From NCBI GenBank assembly GCA_036245805.1, contig BTRK01000001.1:12276001-12340000 (forward strand): a DNA stretch of 64,000 nt, read 5' to 3'. Positions 42,101 through 53,291 of this stretch are shown here, in pieces. Within the stretch, counting starts at the first letter, position 1. Every line of letters starts with the position of its first letter. The translations under genes were made by a program, and so were the position numbers. The notes below the pieces were generated by a model that did not search any database, was not told the DNA's origin, and saw nothing but the letters and a program-made list of their open reading frames with translations. The DNA comes from Pristionchus mayeri. Lineage: Eukaryota; Nematoda; Chromadorea; Rhabditida; Neodiplogasteridae.

Positions 42101-43958
42101 CTAATGGTTAACATGGATATCATGACGTATCGTGTTTGGCGCATTCATTCATGTATCATGTTTTGAATCACTATTCTTATGATTCAAAATTTCAGTCTGA
42201 CCGGCAAGAATTCAATTTCGAAGACGTACTCTGATACGAAGTTCGACATCGCACTCGCCTGGTGGAAGAAAGAGGGAAGCGAGGACGGATTCGCGATTCA
42301 GGTAAGGTAGTTGTGCTTGGATGCACCATGACCTACCGTTACATTCTGGACCATGGTACCCATACGTCGAATATACGGTGGCTAAGAAACATCCTCGTTC
42401 AATGGTGTTTCTATAATCGAAGTTCCCAAACGACCATTCCCAAAATGACGGTTCCATTATTGAAGTTCCAACATGGGTGATCAACATTAAGATCGACATC
42501 GCAACGAATCCAGGAGATTTGCCCGCTCCCTCCGTAGTAAATACGGCAACGCCCGGAAATATTGACGTAACGACGTCTCTGGGTGTATTTCAGCTTTCGT
42601 TCATTTCATTCTTTGTCATTTCGATGTTCATGCTCCTATAGAATTTGCATACTATTACAATTCGAAAGAACACGTCTCCGAATACAATTGGTGAACAAAT
42701 GTGCATTGCAATCATTCAAGAAAGATGAAATGTTGGTGCATAAATGACCTTTCTTCCCGAGAACATGGTCTCCCAAAGATAACATGACCTGATTAAACCA
42801 GTCTGCTCCTCAGCCCCAAAAATTATTAGCGCTTGTGTGAGTGCGTCGTTTTGCATAAACATTGAACGAACATATGAATAACATAACGATCTGCGTTAGT
42901 TAAAACAACTTGATCTATGGAGTGCACTTCTCCTATAGTTATTTTGTAGCTTCTCAGCCATACAATGGTTGCGCTAAACCAATGATTCCGTTAGGGCATC
43001 TCCTCCTCGTTTACATGCTGATTTCTTATTAATTTTTTGATGATCAACAACGTTGGAGATAAGTTCGAGAAGGAAAAACACGAAAGGTGTGCAAGAAACG
43101 GATGGCCATAGGATAGTTCGAATAGGTTGAAGGGTTGCTTTCAAATGTGGGTTCCTTTTAATTGATTTTATTTTATTTTTTTATTTTATTGATTCTTTTT
43201 TATTTTATTTTTTCTATTTTATTGATTCCGGAATTGCAATAGCGAGAACAAAAGAGTAGCGTAATTCCATTCCTCCCACTACCTTTGCGCGGAGCGGTGG
43301 AATGGAATTCCAAAACTGTTGGAAAACCATTTGAATAGATTACTGACTCTTCATTGATTTTCTCCACATTTCGACATTTTGCATAACGGAATTTCGAATT
43401 CTATTTGGAATTAAAATTGCACAACGCTCGTATGCGAGTTCGTTTTTGGTAGTGAGTGGAGGGTTTTGGAATTCCAATAGTCAAATAATTTCATCAATGT
43501 AACCCTAATCAAATGTCAAACAATTGACAAAAAAGTGCCGGTCGAGGGGTGAGAGAGTGCGTAAACTGAAGAGACCGTGGTTTCATTTCTCGAACTCTAT
43601 TGCATATCGAGAAACGACATCACGCTCGCTTCATTATATACACTCATTAACCGTTATTTAAGAGTGTTTTTGTTGAAGATCCGAAAGGGCTGGTTATCGA
43701 ACTCTAATTCAGGTCGACATTGCAACGGATCCGAGGCTTTTGCCAGATCACGTCACAACAACCACGAACGCCAAGGCTGACAGTACGTCGATGAGTCCGT
43801 TGTATGAAACAACGCCCGACAATATTGCAGCTTCCTCGTCTACAGTTCCGATCGCTCCGACAACACCAGTTAATGCTGACGTCACGACATCTGTGGGTGT
43901 GAATCAGCAGCTCTCGCTGACTACATTCGCTGTTATTTCGATGTTCCGGCTCCTTTAG
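36168..43958 (+). CDS. Paralogue E: divergent secreted family member with two alternative 3' exons
   Basis: Exons: 36168-36281, 38272-38369, 38481-38529, 40133-40214, 40504-40640, 40749-40819, 41173-41276, 41424-41474, 41711-41795, 42040-42126, 42196-42301, then either 42492-42641 or 43713-43958. The shared part is 984 nt in frame; products are 377 or 409 aa. Signal peptide MLSGISLVLLLSLSTLD. Family blocks: ARVTFEHAQVMDS, the cysteine pair in CISGCKVYS, VYATGFDSIATASPVY and AVYVSPGYVG. Exon 1 equals fused exons 1+2 of A-D; other phases agree. Both 3' exons begin (I/V)DIAT and end in a hydrophobic tail. The first (ISFFVISMFMLL) is a better GPI signal than the second, which has an arginine and a longer Thr/Ser-rich stalk. 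Acceptors are ATTAAG (weak) and ATTCAG. AATAAA at 44078-44083. Introns 1 and 3 are filled by palindromes. Confidence 0.8.
36451..38222. mobile_element. 1.8-kb degenerate palindrome, intron 1 of gene E
   Basis: Outer ends GAGATGGGCTCGGTAAG and CTTACCGAGCCGGTCTC pair, as do CGACCTCTTTCGATTTCGAT and its partner near 38165. A well-preserved inner arm pair is 37041-37198 / 37571-37727 (CACATTCGCTGTAGCCGTCC...). A local hairpin with TGATCACTTT repeats is at 36598-36760. The central 37200-37570 is not paired. Confidence 0.7.
38678..40062. mobile_element. 1.4-kb palindrome (fold-back family TATCACG), intron 3 of gene E
   Basis: Termini TATCACGAGTCAGTGGA and the exact complement TCCACTGACTCGTGATA. 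Arms share AAGCCGGCTTTTAG, TTTCCGGTTTTGAATTTGGC and GTGGAAAATTATTTCCAGAA with the palindromes at 28075 and 53966. Confidence 0.88.
40267..40368. repeat. Hairpin MITE (family 1), intron of gene E
   Basis: CGTTCGAGAAATGACACCAT... ; inner arms CTTCACACTCTCTC / GAGAGAGTGTGAAGAG. The right end is truncated or diverged. Confidence 0.75.
40413..40486 (-). repeat. tRNA-like sequence (SINE head or tRNA pseudogene), intron of gene E
   Basis: On the minus strand, box A TGGCGCTGTGG (40468-40478) with a GCGC...GCGC D-stem, and box B GAGTTCGATCCC (40424-40435). Anticodon and T stems pair only partly. The downstream CACCA-like end is absent. Confidence 0.45.
41909..42013. repeat. Hairpin MITE (family 1 variant), intron of gene E
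   Basis: GTGTTGTGCAAAAATTTTCC ... GCACAATTTTTGCACAC; inner arms CATTTTACATACTGTCTCG and GAGAGAGTATGCAAAATG. Confidence 0.8.
43542..43640. repeat. Rearranged hairpin MITE halves (family 1), between the two 3' exons of gene E
   Basis: A right half (GTGAGAGAGTGCGTAAACTG... CTCGAACTCTATTG) is followed by a left half (ATATCGAGAAACGACATCAC...). The order suggests two neighbouring partial copies. Confidence 0.6.
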
Positions 43959-44712
43959 AATTCGTATACTATTACAATTCGAAACAAAATCTTCTCGGAG
44001 TTCCATGAGTCTCGGAATAAGATTATAGCGAAATATCACTTCGCTACTATTAATTCATTCAATTATAATCAGTTATCAATAAACAAATCAATTTAAATAT
44101 TTCAATAATAAATAAAATCAGTTATCAATCATATTGTTCATTCACAACTACCGTAAGCTCTCACGCCTTCAACTGATCACACTGGTCACTTGGCCCGGTT
44201 CGGCTGCAGAATGTCCCACACGGAAGATGCGGGGTAGCCTACCGTATGCCACGTAGCACTGCATTTTCCTGGACTCGATTCTGGCCAGCGTTGAAGAAGT
44301 TTCTCTACGTTCACGTAACTTTTTCTTCCATTTTCTTCATTCATTCATTTCGTAACTAGGCTCACTTGCCTAGTCATTCATGCTAGCTGTCCTGCGAACC
44401 GTCGCGAGCTAGTTTATCGTTCTATTAGCTGAGCACATCGATTTGTGAGCTATTTCATCGTCATCGCATTCGTTTTCCGTCACATTTCACTTTGTCATCA
44501 TTTCATCACTCAGAGCCCGCTCCACTGTGTCTCATCTCTTCCACCTCCGCCAACCACGCTGGGATTAAAGAGAGCCCGTCACCTGGGTCTCATCTCGACT
44601 CCAGCTTCTACCTGTACTAAAGGTACCTTTCATCCCTTCCCAGTCAATCAATAACCCCGACAAACAACCCCATTCCCATCTGTGATCTACCCCATTCTTT
44701 CGTGTTTCCCTT
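43959..44712. other. Region downstream of gene E; possible 5' LTR of BEL remnant 1
   Basis: Begins with AT-rich 3' flank and AATAAA. From about 44150 the base composition becomes C/T-rich (CCACCTCCGCC, AGCCCGCTCCAC), as in nematode BEL LTRs, and leads to a primer-binding-like site at 44800. LTR boundaries could not be set because no second copy is seen. Confidence 0.35.
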
Positions 44713-46074
44713 GTAAATTAAAGTAAATAAATTGCTTTTATTATCACACCTTGTCCTTTGCATACCATAAAAATGAATCTAGCAATAGATTTTCCTACAT
44801 GGTGCAATCGACCACTCAATTCGAACCCAAGAACTAAACCGTCCGCGTGGCAATCAACTTTCAATCACTGAACCACTCCCCAAATCAATCCAAACCACTT
44901 TTGCTCACTGGCAAACAACTTTCTCTCATTCTCAAAGCTTTTCCCATCACCCGTTTCACTTTCGATCACCTCCCAAACATGTCATCATTAATCCCAACGT
45001 CGTAATCCCTTCCACTGTCAACACCCGCCCTCGCAAAATGGGCATTACTTTCGAAACAGAGTTCACTAAGGACTATGACCTTCTCTATTCACTTATCGAT
45101 GACCTCAAGCCATTGTTCGAAAAAATCGATTCGGAAACGATCAGACTCGCTCAGGTTTCAACCCATAGTGAAATCCAGTCACTGAGCACCAGCATGATCA
45201 TATCCATTGCTGACGCCAGACAGATAATCACCAGTTACAGCACGGTCGTCGAAACAATTGAGAAGAAGATCGCGGACATGGAGAACGACAACGAAAAGAA
45301 AGCTACCGCAGAAAATGAGAGAGGCAGCCTTCTGAGGATCAAGGAGGGAGTCCATGGGAGCAGCAACTTGCCGATGGGAGATGTGAGTCTATCTGCTCTT
45401 ATGAAACAAAAAGAGGTTAGGTATAGTGATATACTCCAATTATCGCTTAGCCGTGCAAGCGCGGTGGTGGCGTCCTCTCAGATTTCAATTTCTTCCCCTC
45501 AGTCTTCCCCTCCTGCGCTAAACCAGCAGGCACTCACTGGGTCTCACACTTTTGTCACTCAACATCAAACCACCAGTGTACAAAATATGCCGCCAAGCAC
45601 TGGGAGTCTCACTAGTCCCTCATCCACTCACGCGTCTGCCGTCAACACTAGGGACTCATTGCTTACACACGATTCAGAACTCAGCGCCCACATTTCATCA
45701 TCTGTTCAGTCACCCTCTCCGATCGATTCAGCATCGCATAGACCCAGTCTCTCACTTCCTCCGATCACACTAGAGAAGTTCGACGGTAGTTGAGATTAAT
45801 GATGAAATGTTTGGGAGGTGATCGAAAGTGAAACGGGTGATGGGAAAAGCTTTGAGAATGAGCGAAAGTTGTTTGCCAGTGAGCAAAAGTGGTTTGGATT
45901 GATTTGGGGAGTGGCTCAGTGATTGAAAGTTGATTGCCACGCGGACGGTTTAGTTCTTGGGTTCGAATTGAGTGGTCGATTGCACCATGTAGGAAAATCT
46001 ATTGCTAGATTCCTTTTTATGGTATGCAAAGGACAAGGTGTGATAATAAAAGCAATTTATTTACTTTAATTTAC
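44713..46074. repeat. 281-bp inverted repeats flanking a gag fragment
   Basis: 44713-44993 and 45794-46074 are reverse complements with few mismatches. Between them lies 800 bp holding the gag ORF. Each arm includes a tRNA-like sequence: on the right arm, plus strand, TGGCTCAGTGATTGAAAG and GGGTTCGAATT are followed by GCACCA. On the left arm the same bases read as a retroviral-type primer-binding site, TGGTGCAATCGACCACTC (44800-44817). Confidence 0.8.
45038..45793 (+). CDS. BEL/Pao gag N-terminal fragment, 251 aa (remnant 1)
   Basis: The ORF begins MGITFETEFTKDYD, predicts a helical/coiled-coil first 100 residues, then a long Ser/Pro/Thr-rich linker, and ends LSLPPITLEKFDGS at the border of the right inverted repeat. 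The equivalent point in the second element (56700-56745, LSLPAIKLESFDGSD) continues into the conserved gag region, so this copy is cut exactly before that domain. Non-functional alone. Confidence 0.8.
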   Translation: MGITFETEFTKDYDLLYSLIDDLKPLFEKIDSETIRLAQVSTHSEIQSLSTSMIISIADARQIITSYSTVVETIEKKIADMENDNEKKATAENERGSLLRIKEGVHGSSNLPMGDVSLSALMKQKEVRYSDILQLSLSRASAVVASSQISISSPQSSPPALNQQALTGSHTFVTQHQTTSVQNMPPSTGSLTSPSSTHASAVNTRDSLLTHDSELSAHISSSVQSPSPIDSASHRPSLSLPPITLEKFDGS

Positions 46075-46604
46075 ACGTCTCTGGTCCCATCCTCAGACCT
46101 ATCGATCTCATACTGCCCAGTTCCCTTCTCGGTTGCTCACTCACCCTCACTGATAGTGACGACTACATTCCCCCAGAGGAGGAGAATTCAAGCAGAGAAG
46201 CAGCAATCAAGCAGCTCAGACGATCAGTCAATATCGTTGATTCATTCTGGCAGAGATGGCATAGCGAGTATCTTTCCACCCTCAGAGACTCAGCAAATAA
46301 GTCCTCCGACCCACTCCAGTCAAACCGCTCATCCACAACCATTCCCAAACTCGGTTCTATTGTCCTAGTCGTAGACGAAAGTGGCACCACCCCAAGATCA
46401 TCCTGGAAGATGGCAAAGATTCTTGCACTCACGGATACCTCTGCCCAGTTACGCTCACATGCCGGAAGAATAATCGAAAGACCACTCAATCTTCTGATCC
46501 CACTTGAGATTCACTCATTAGAAGAATCACGCCCTGTGGCCCCTGTAGGACAAGCAACCCACCCAATGGTCACACGATCCAAGGGCGCACGCCGAAATCA
46601 TTAG
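46075..46604 (+). pseudogene. BEL/Pao pol C-terminal fragment (remnant 1)
   Basis: One frame reads from about 46078 to the stop at 46604. It contains DDYIPPEEENSSREA, SFWQRWHSEYLS, RSSWKMAKILALTD and RPLNLLIPLEIHSLEES, ending MVTRSKGARRNH. This matches the C-terminal post-integrase domain of element 2 (61990-62515), at roughly 65-70% identity by eye. Everything from gag to the integrase core is missing. Confidence 0.8.
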
Positions 46605-46782
46605 AGCTCACCCCCTTATTCCCCTCCCCGAGGATTCCACTGTGAATACACATTGTAACTATCACTTAATCATTCATTCACTTTCTCAATTACCAATCAT
46701 TCTATTCCAGGCCCCTCATCTCAACTGGGTCTCATAAAACTCCGCCCACTCCCCATCGAATCCAGTCAATGAGGAGGAATTG

Positions 46783-47250
46783 ATGGACCAAGAAGCCATG
46801 CTTCTGCAGGAAGAGCAGGCCAATCAAATGGTATTAATCACCACCTCACCCACCTATCATTCAATTAGATCATAGCTCATCTTCAATTCAAACTCATTTC
46901 GTAATCACTGACATCATTCATATCCAATGATTAAGTCAATAGTATTTCAATTTCACATCAAATCACTTATCATTTATCCTCAGGAGCTCGTCGAGTCAAT
47001 GTATGCGCGTCTGGATCAAGAACTCGCTGACGTCAAAGAAGACATCGGTGATCTCAGAGCACTCGTCACCAACGAGTTCAAGTCAATGAAGGATGAGATT
47101 GGAACGATGTCCCTTGCCCTCTCTACCATTCTGTCAAAGATTACTCTGCCTCCTCTAAGTTATTTCATTGCAAAGAAAAATCTAGATGAAAAAATGGCAA
47201 TGTCCCATAACCATCACAGCTGTAGTTTGTGTGTATTCACTCAACTATAA
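46783..47250 (+). CDS. Possible spliced coiled-coil ORF after pol remnant 1
   Basis: Exon 46783-46830 (MDQEAMLLQEEQANQM) and exon 46984-47250 (ELVESMYARLDQELADVKED...) join in phase across a GTATTA/CTCAG intron. The product has strong heptad-like spacing. The last 30 codons run into the tandem repeat and give a chance tail. It may be a third, post-pol ORF of the BEL element. Confidence 0.35.
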
Positions 47251-47895
47251 TTATAGAAGTTTTCTAAATGTGCTAATTAACTTATTTCCTAAATTTCAAC
47301 AGTATGGGCACATTATCTTCTCTGTTATTTCATTGCAAAGAAAAATCTAGATGAAAAAATGGCAATGTCCCATAACCATCACAGCTGTAGTTTGTGTGTA
47401 TTCACTCAACTATAATTATAGAAGTTTTCTAAATGTGCTAATTAACTTATTTCCTAAATTTCAACAGTATGGGCACATTATCTTCTCTGTTATTTCATTT
47501 CAAAGCAAAATCTAGAAAATGTGAAAAAAATGGCAATGTCCCATAAGCATCACAGCTGTAGTTTGTATGTATTCACTCAACTATAATTATAGAAGTTTTC
47601 TAAATGTGCTAATTAACTTATTCCCTAAATTTCAACAGTATGGGCACATTATCTTCTCTGTTATTTCATTCCAAAGCAAAATCTAGAAAATGTGAAAAAA
47701 TGGCAATGTCCCATAAGCATCACAGCTGTAGTTTGTATGTATTCACTCAACTATAATTATAGAAGTTTTCTAAATGTGCTAATTGACTTATTCCCTAAAT
47801 TTCAACAGTATGGGCACATTATCTTCTCTGTTATTTCATTCCAAAGCAAAATCTTGAAAATGTGAAAAAAAAAAAAATGTGAAAAAAAAAAATGA
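47160..47895. repeat. 165-171-bp tandem repeat, about 4.4 copies
   Basis: Units start at 47160, 47325, 47490, 47661 and 47831, each TTATTTCATT(G/T/C)CAAAG. The first two are nearly identical; later ones gained GAAAATGTG near the start. Ends in poly-A tracts at 47870-47890. Confidence 0.92.
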
Positions 47896-48976
47896 ATATT
47901 TGTTTCTTGAAATATCATGCAAACTCTAATTGTCTATGCATTTCGCTATTTGTTACATCCGAAACACTTCCAAACCGTATAGGGGCGAAACAAACCTGGC
48001 TAATCAAATTAATTAGCGATCTTCGAATTAACTTCAAGCTTTGTGGACTACGTTTGGCCTTCTGTAAACCACCAATTGTGTTGTCGCATTTGTAACTTGC
48101 GAATTCATAATTTCATACATTTATTCCCCTAAAATTATATATTGTTTATGCATCAAATCACACGAGATCATTATCATAATGGTTGATATCAGGGGTAGTA
48201 AACGTTTTACGCGCAAATTCTGACGTTGCGGAATCAAATATTGCTCAAAATCAATATTCAAATAATCAAATATTAAATCAAATATTGCTGCAAAGATTGA
48301 ATCAAATATTGAATCAAATATTGCTGCGCATGGCTGATTCATACATCTCGATGTTCGTTGCAAAACATGAAAACGGAACGGAAATTCATATCTTCAAAAC
48401 TGTGAGACATTTATGATTATTAACCATAAAATATTTTGTAATGTACAACACACGTATTATGTAACCAATCTTTAACAGTAATTGGTTATACCAGACGAAC
48501 AGATAAAAAGTGAGATTATTTTTGTGCTAGGATAATCTTGCAAAAGAGACTGTCAGGTTCTTGTTTTGCTGAACCGTATCAACCTTGGCCTGAAATAATT
48601 GAATTTTTTTTTAAATTTAAAACTTGATCTTTCAAGAAATGCTTACCTTCCGGAACGTAACGATTCGTTTAGCAAAATACTTTATCCGCTTCCGATATCC
48701 TGAGGAAATTGATAGCAACACCAGATTGTGCGCAGTTGAATGCCAGGGAAGAATTAGAAACAGTCCGAAGCTAACTTCTGAATGTTTGTTCTCCCGTTTT
48801 ATCTAAGTATATCATAAATCTTCATGATATGTGCACGTGTTAAAACAAATATAGAGTGCATATTAGAGAAATGGTATACCGAACGTAAGAAAGTTTTCGA
48901 AAACAATTCCTATGAATATTGCGCTTACGGGACCACTCATTAGAAGGAAAGGAATTTGAAGCTTAAAATGAGTTGA
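47896..48976. other. AT-rich spacer with short repeats
   Basis: No gene seen. AATCAAATATTG short repeats at 48230-48330. A segment at 47960-48085 recurs in the same orientation at 50490-50625 (AAATTAATTA.CGATCTTCGAATTAA... GACTACGTTTGGC). Confidence 0.6.
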
Positions 48977-49947
48977 ATATGAGCCCGTTTGGGTAAGAAT
49001 CGGACAATTTTGACGATGTTTGGCATCGGCCAAAAAAGTCAAATCTCTGAAACTCTGTATTTTGGGGTTTTCTGGCATGCTGATGACGATAGGCATATTT
49101 ATTTTGCTCAAAGATTCGACGTTGGCTCCAGATGGCTTCACGTCGAAAACGAACTTTTCCGAATATCTAGATTTCGGAGTTCGATAAAAATAAGTGCGGA
49201 TTAAATCCAGGGCAGAATTGGATGGCGATCACGCCTGTCTAATTCATTTTTCATGATTTATAAAATAAATTTGTAAAAACTTTTCATAGAGATGAAAGAT
49301 ATCGGAGAGACTACCATAGTTCGAACCCTCTTGATGAGAGGAGTCAAAATATGTGCTCAAATGTAAGAAAACACATCGCCATAAGATTTTTGGCGGAAGA
49401 AAGTGCGTTTTTTGCCAGCGAAATCGGCGAGAGGCGATAGGGAGGAGAGGCGCAGCGGAGGAAAGAGGTCAACCGAACGAGAGACTCGGGTAGATCAAGG
49501 GAAGAGACCAAGGCCGACCGCCGATTTCGCTGGCAAAAATTCACTTTCTGCCGCCAAAAATCTTACATTTGAGCACATATTTTGACTCCTCTCATCAAGA
49601 GGGTTCGAACTATGGTAGTCTCTCCGATATCTTTTATCTCTATGAAAAGATTGATTTTACAAATTTATTTTTAAAAAATCATGAAGAATGAATTAGACAT
49701 GCGTGATCGCCATCCAATTCTGCCCCGGATATAATTCGCACTTAATTTTAGTGACCTCCGAAATCTAGATATTCGGAAAAGTTCGTTTTCGACGTGAAGC
49801 CATCTGGAGCCAACGACCAATCTTTGAGCAAAATACATATGCCTATCGTCATCAGCATGCCGGAAAACCCCAAAATACAGGGTTTCAGAAATTTGTCCTT
49901 TTGGCCGATACCAGCGATTGTCCGATTCTTACGCAAACGGGCTCATA
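48977..49947. mobile_element. 1-kb palindrome
   Basis: Arms 48977-49433 and 49520-49947, ends ATATGAGCCCGTTTGGG and complement. GATTTTTGGCGG... GCCAGCGAAATCGGCG and its complement frame a GC-richer purine-rich centre of about 85 bp. Confidence 0.85.
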
Positions 49948-49983
49948 TATACAATTTGTCAATTATAAAGTTCGTATAATAAA

Positions 49984-50384
49984 TAGGGTTGACAATTCAA
50001 GGAATTTTTCGCGATTATTAGACTCCATAAATTGGTTATAACGTAACACATATTTGATAAACATAGGCAAGAGTTGATTCCATTCGATTCCAAATCTTCT
50101 CAGGAATATTTTTCTTTTTTTTACGCGTAAAACGGTTTGGTCATTCCTTCAGCCTTGCGCAACGATGAGCTTTTTGAATAGACAAGGACAGATGTTTTTC
50201 GTCGTTGCGCAAGGCTGAAGGAATGACCAAACCGTTTTAAACGTTTAAAAAATAAAAATTATCCTGAGAAGATTTGGAATCGAATGGAATCAACTCTTGC
50301 CTATGTTTATCAACTATCTGATACGTTAAAACCAATTTATTGAGTCGAACACTCGCGAAAAATTTCTTGAATTGCCAACCCTAT
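49984..50384. mobile_element. 0.4-kb palindrome
   Basis: TAGGGTTGACAATTCAAG pairs with its complement at the right end. Inner arms include GGTTTGGTCATTCCTTCAGC and TTGCGCAACGA. Similar in part to the arm of 33208-35371. Confidence 0.85.
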
Positions 50385-50690
50385 GTCTGGGGGATTAAAA
50401 TAAGAAAGATTTGTTTTCAAATTACGCTAAAATATTATTCTCGGATGCAATTCATTATTTGTTTACGAAGTACCTACGATACCCCAAATGTGATCGTTTC
50501 CAAACAATACGGGCCGAAACGAACCTGACAAATCAAATTAATTAACGATCTTCGAATTAATTAATTAATTAACGAGCTTTGCGGACTACGTTTGGCTTTC
50601 TGTAAAGCCCTAATTGTGTAATGGATCCTTAGTTCGCACGCAGTATTTTGATGCGTTTTTTTATCATGAACATATTTGCTTAGAATTCTA

Positions 50691-51955
50691 TCAGGTTGGT
50701 GAGAAAGTAATGCTCGATTTTCAAATTTTCAATTTTGGGTTACCCCTCCTTTAGTTGCCGTCTGATTATCGCATTGTTATATATATTCGTTGAGTGCTTG
50801 GATGCAGTATCCATCGCGCATTGGTTCAAACCTATCCAGTTACTATTGATACCACATGTAAATACAGAAGTACATGAACAAAGAGTTGAACTGACTACGT
50901 TTTAGCCCAGCATTCCATGGAGATCTAAGATAGGGCAAATAATATCTCACAGCGGAAAAGTACGCCATACGTATATCACAATGCAACATTTGAATCTGGT
51001 CCGCTGCGAAAGGCATGTCAGAAAACACGCTATTTTTTTAACTTGACCCTCATTGAGCATCAACAGAAATACACGTCTTAACCGTGTATCCGTAACAATA
51101 GATGTATCTACCTCAAATATACTAAAACGAAACTCACTTTTGATTGTTAATTTAAATTTATATTTATGTGAGTATACAACACTCCCACCAAAATATGTAG
51201 CATTCATCACCCTGACAATGAAATTTTAACATCGGAATTCGAATATTGCAGAACTCCATGCATCCAGCATTGATGAAAAGTCCCCACTTTAGTGGTTAAC
51301 TGTTGATGCTACTCCTTACCTATCAATACTCGTGTAGACTTAGTCAGGGGGTTGATCCTTCTTGAGGAAATTTAATCATTCACCGGACACCAAAAAATCT
51401 AAATTCTGGCCATTTTGACCTTTAGTCAACACTACTGGAAATTTATGTTTTCTAAAAGTAGGAAAGGATTGAGTTCAAATGTGTCTAAGACATATGTAGT
51501 GCCTTGGTATACTTTGGAAACGCACTCATTTAGAAGCCAGTCTGAACGATCCTAGAAGCAGGAAACATCATCGTTTGTGAAGGGTTACCTCGGAAAGGCT
51601 CGTATTCAATGTTGTGTGGATATTGCATTTATAAACCAGAAATGATTCCAGACGTATTATTAGAATACACTCCCAATGGGCTACTCATTCCACTATATGT
51701 AAAGTTACGACTATGTTTTCCCACAAAATACGAGAAGCAGAAAATATTTTTAGAAAATGTGAAAATCTCACAATTGATAAATATTATTTTTTTCGGACAC
51801 CCAAAAGGCATGATGCGATACGAATGTATACATATAATGGCGAAGTAAACCCCTAATATATGCCATCGAACTGACTTGAGATCCTTAGCGAAAAGGATTT
51901 TAGGCGGGCGCAAACATCCTGTCTCAAATCGAGCATCACTTTCTCACCAACCTAA
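50691..51955. mobile_element. Mariner-type non-autonomous element, 1.27 kb
   Basis: Terminal inverted repeats TCAGGTTGGTGAGAAAGTAA and the complement ending TCTCACCAACCTAA, flanked by TA on both sides (50689-50690, 51956-51957). The TIR pattern (T)TAGGTTGGTG is typical of mariner. Length is right for an autonomous mariner, but I found no transposase frame with a D,D34D pattern. Confidence 0.75.
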
Positions 51956-51957
51956 TA

Positions 51958-52599
51958 CATATCTCGTGCAATACCAACTTACAGTATCGACCATTAGTCA
52001 GCGTCCAAAACTTCCGAGCTCTATAATTTTTAAACCAGATGTACATTCCGGCTGAAATTTTAAATTTAGATATGAAATTCATCGGGGAATAAGATGAGCT
52101 TATTGAGACCTCTTCAATATTTCTGGCTCTTGCATAGTGATGACGCAATCACAATACACTTATTTGAAATGGATTATTTTATCGGATAAATTGTTAGTGC
52201 TCACCGAACTTTCTGAGGGTTGACAGGTGTCATAGGGCTGATCAGAAAACAATTTTCAAGTTGCTGCGACTTCGCGCCTTTTTGCTGCAGACCCTGCAAG
52301 TTGGAAGCTGCAAATTTATAGCTCACCTTCTAGACAAGCTAGAGACTCGTGCAAAGCGGGAAAATTATCCTTACCATTACCCTAAATGATCCTGAAAGCT
52401 TGGTATCACACCGCTCCCTCTTCTCTCTCTCGACGTATAGGGAAACGACGTGCGCGCTCGAGGAGCGCGCGTCCGTAAATCGATAGCAACGGCCCGGAAA
52501 GAGAAGCTAACCCTACCAGAAGTTGGGAATAGTTTATTTGATGGTTTTTGACTGTTACTGTTCAGCATAGCTGCCCAACACTGGCGGCGACCCCCATGA
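51958..52599. other. Spacer without recognised gene
   Basis: Nothing recognised except a short GC palindrome near 52448-52470 (GCGCGCTCGAGGAGCGCGC). The 106-codon minus-strand frame runs into the satellite and is not called. Confidence 0.6.
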
Positions 52600-53290
52600 C
52601 CCCCATTCATGCTTCCACTTTTTGGAGGGGGGACCCCGGGAAAAAAATCTATGGGTAGGTCAAGACCAAGTACCGTACCCAATCGATAGGTCATCACCCT
52701 GTGATACCGTATATTGTTACCGTAACCTACCGTAACCTACCGTAACCCTCACAGCCGCACTTGCCGGAGGCCGCTTCCATGACCCCCTATTCATGGTCCT
52801 TTTTGGGGGAGGGGGGACCCCGGGAAAAAAATCTGTAGGTAGGTCATGGCTATGTACCGTACCCAATCGATAGTTCATCACCATGTGATACCATATATGG
52901 TTACCGTAACCTACCGTAACCCAGTAGCCCAGTGACCTCGATTATCGCAAATTGGCTTTATTTTCAAAAAGTCAAAGTACCGTACCCAATCGGTAGATCA
53001 TCACCCCCTGATACCGTATATGGTTACCGTAACCTACCGTAACCTACCGAATCCCCGGTAATCACGAATTAACTTTATTTTCAGAAAATCGAGATACCGT
53101 ACCCAATCGATAGTACAGTACACCCTGATACCGTATATGGCTACCGTAACCTACCGTAACCTACTGTATCCCCGGTAATCACGAATTAACTTTATTTTCA
53201 GAAAACCGAGATACCGTACCCAATCGATAGTACAGTACACCCTGATACCGTATATGGCTACCGTAACCTACAGTAACCCACCGTAACCCC
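52600..53290. repeat. Complex satellite: TACCGTACCCAATCGATAG units with CCGTAACCTA
   Basis: TACCGTACCCAATCG recurs at about 52671, 52853, 52978, 53094 and 53213 (spacings 182, 125, 116, 119), each followed by ATGG.TACCGTAACC and runs of CCGTAACCTA. The first two units have GGGGGGACCCCGGGAAAAAA. The array abuts the 5' LTR of BEL element 2. Confidence 0.88.
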
Positions 53291-53291
53291 G

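Noticed and set aside
51609..51848. 79-codon frame in the mariner-ended element as a transposase piece
   Set aside because: No catalytic D,D34D pattern or helix-turn-helix motif is visible.
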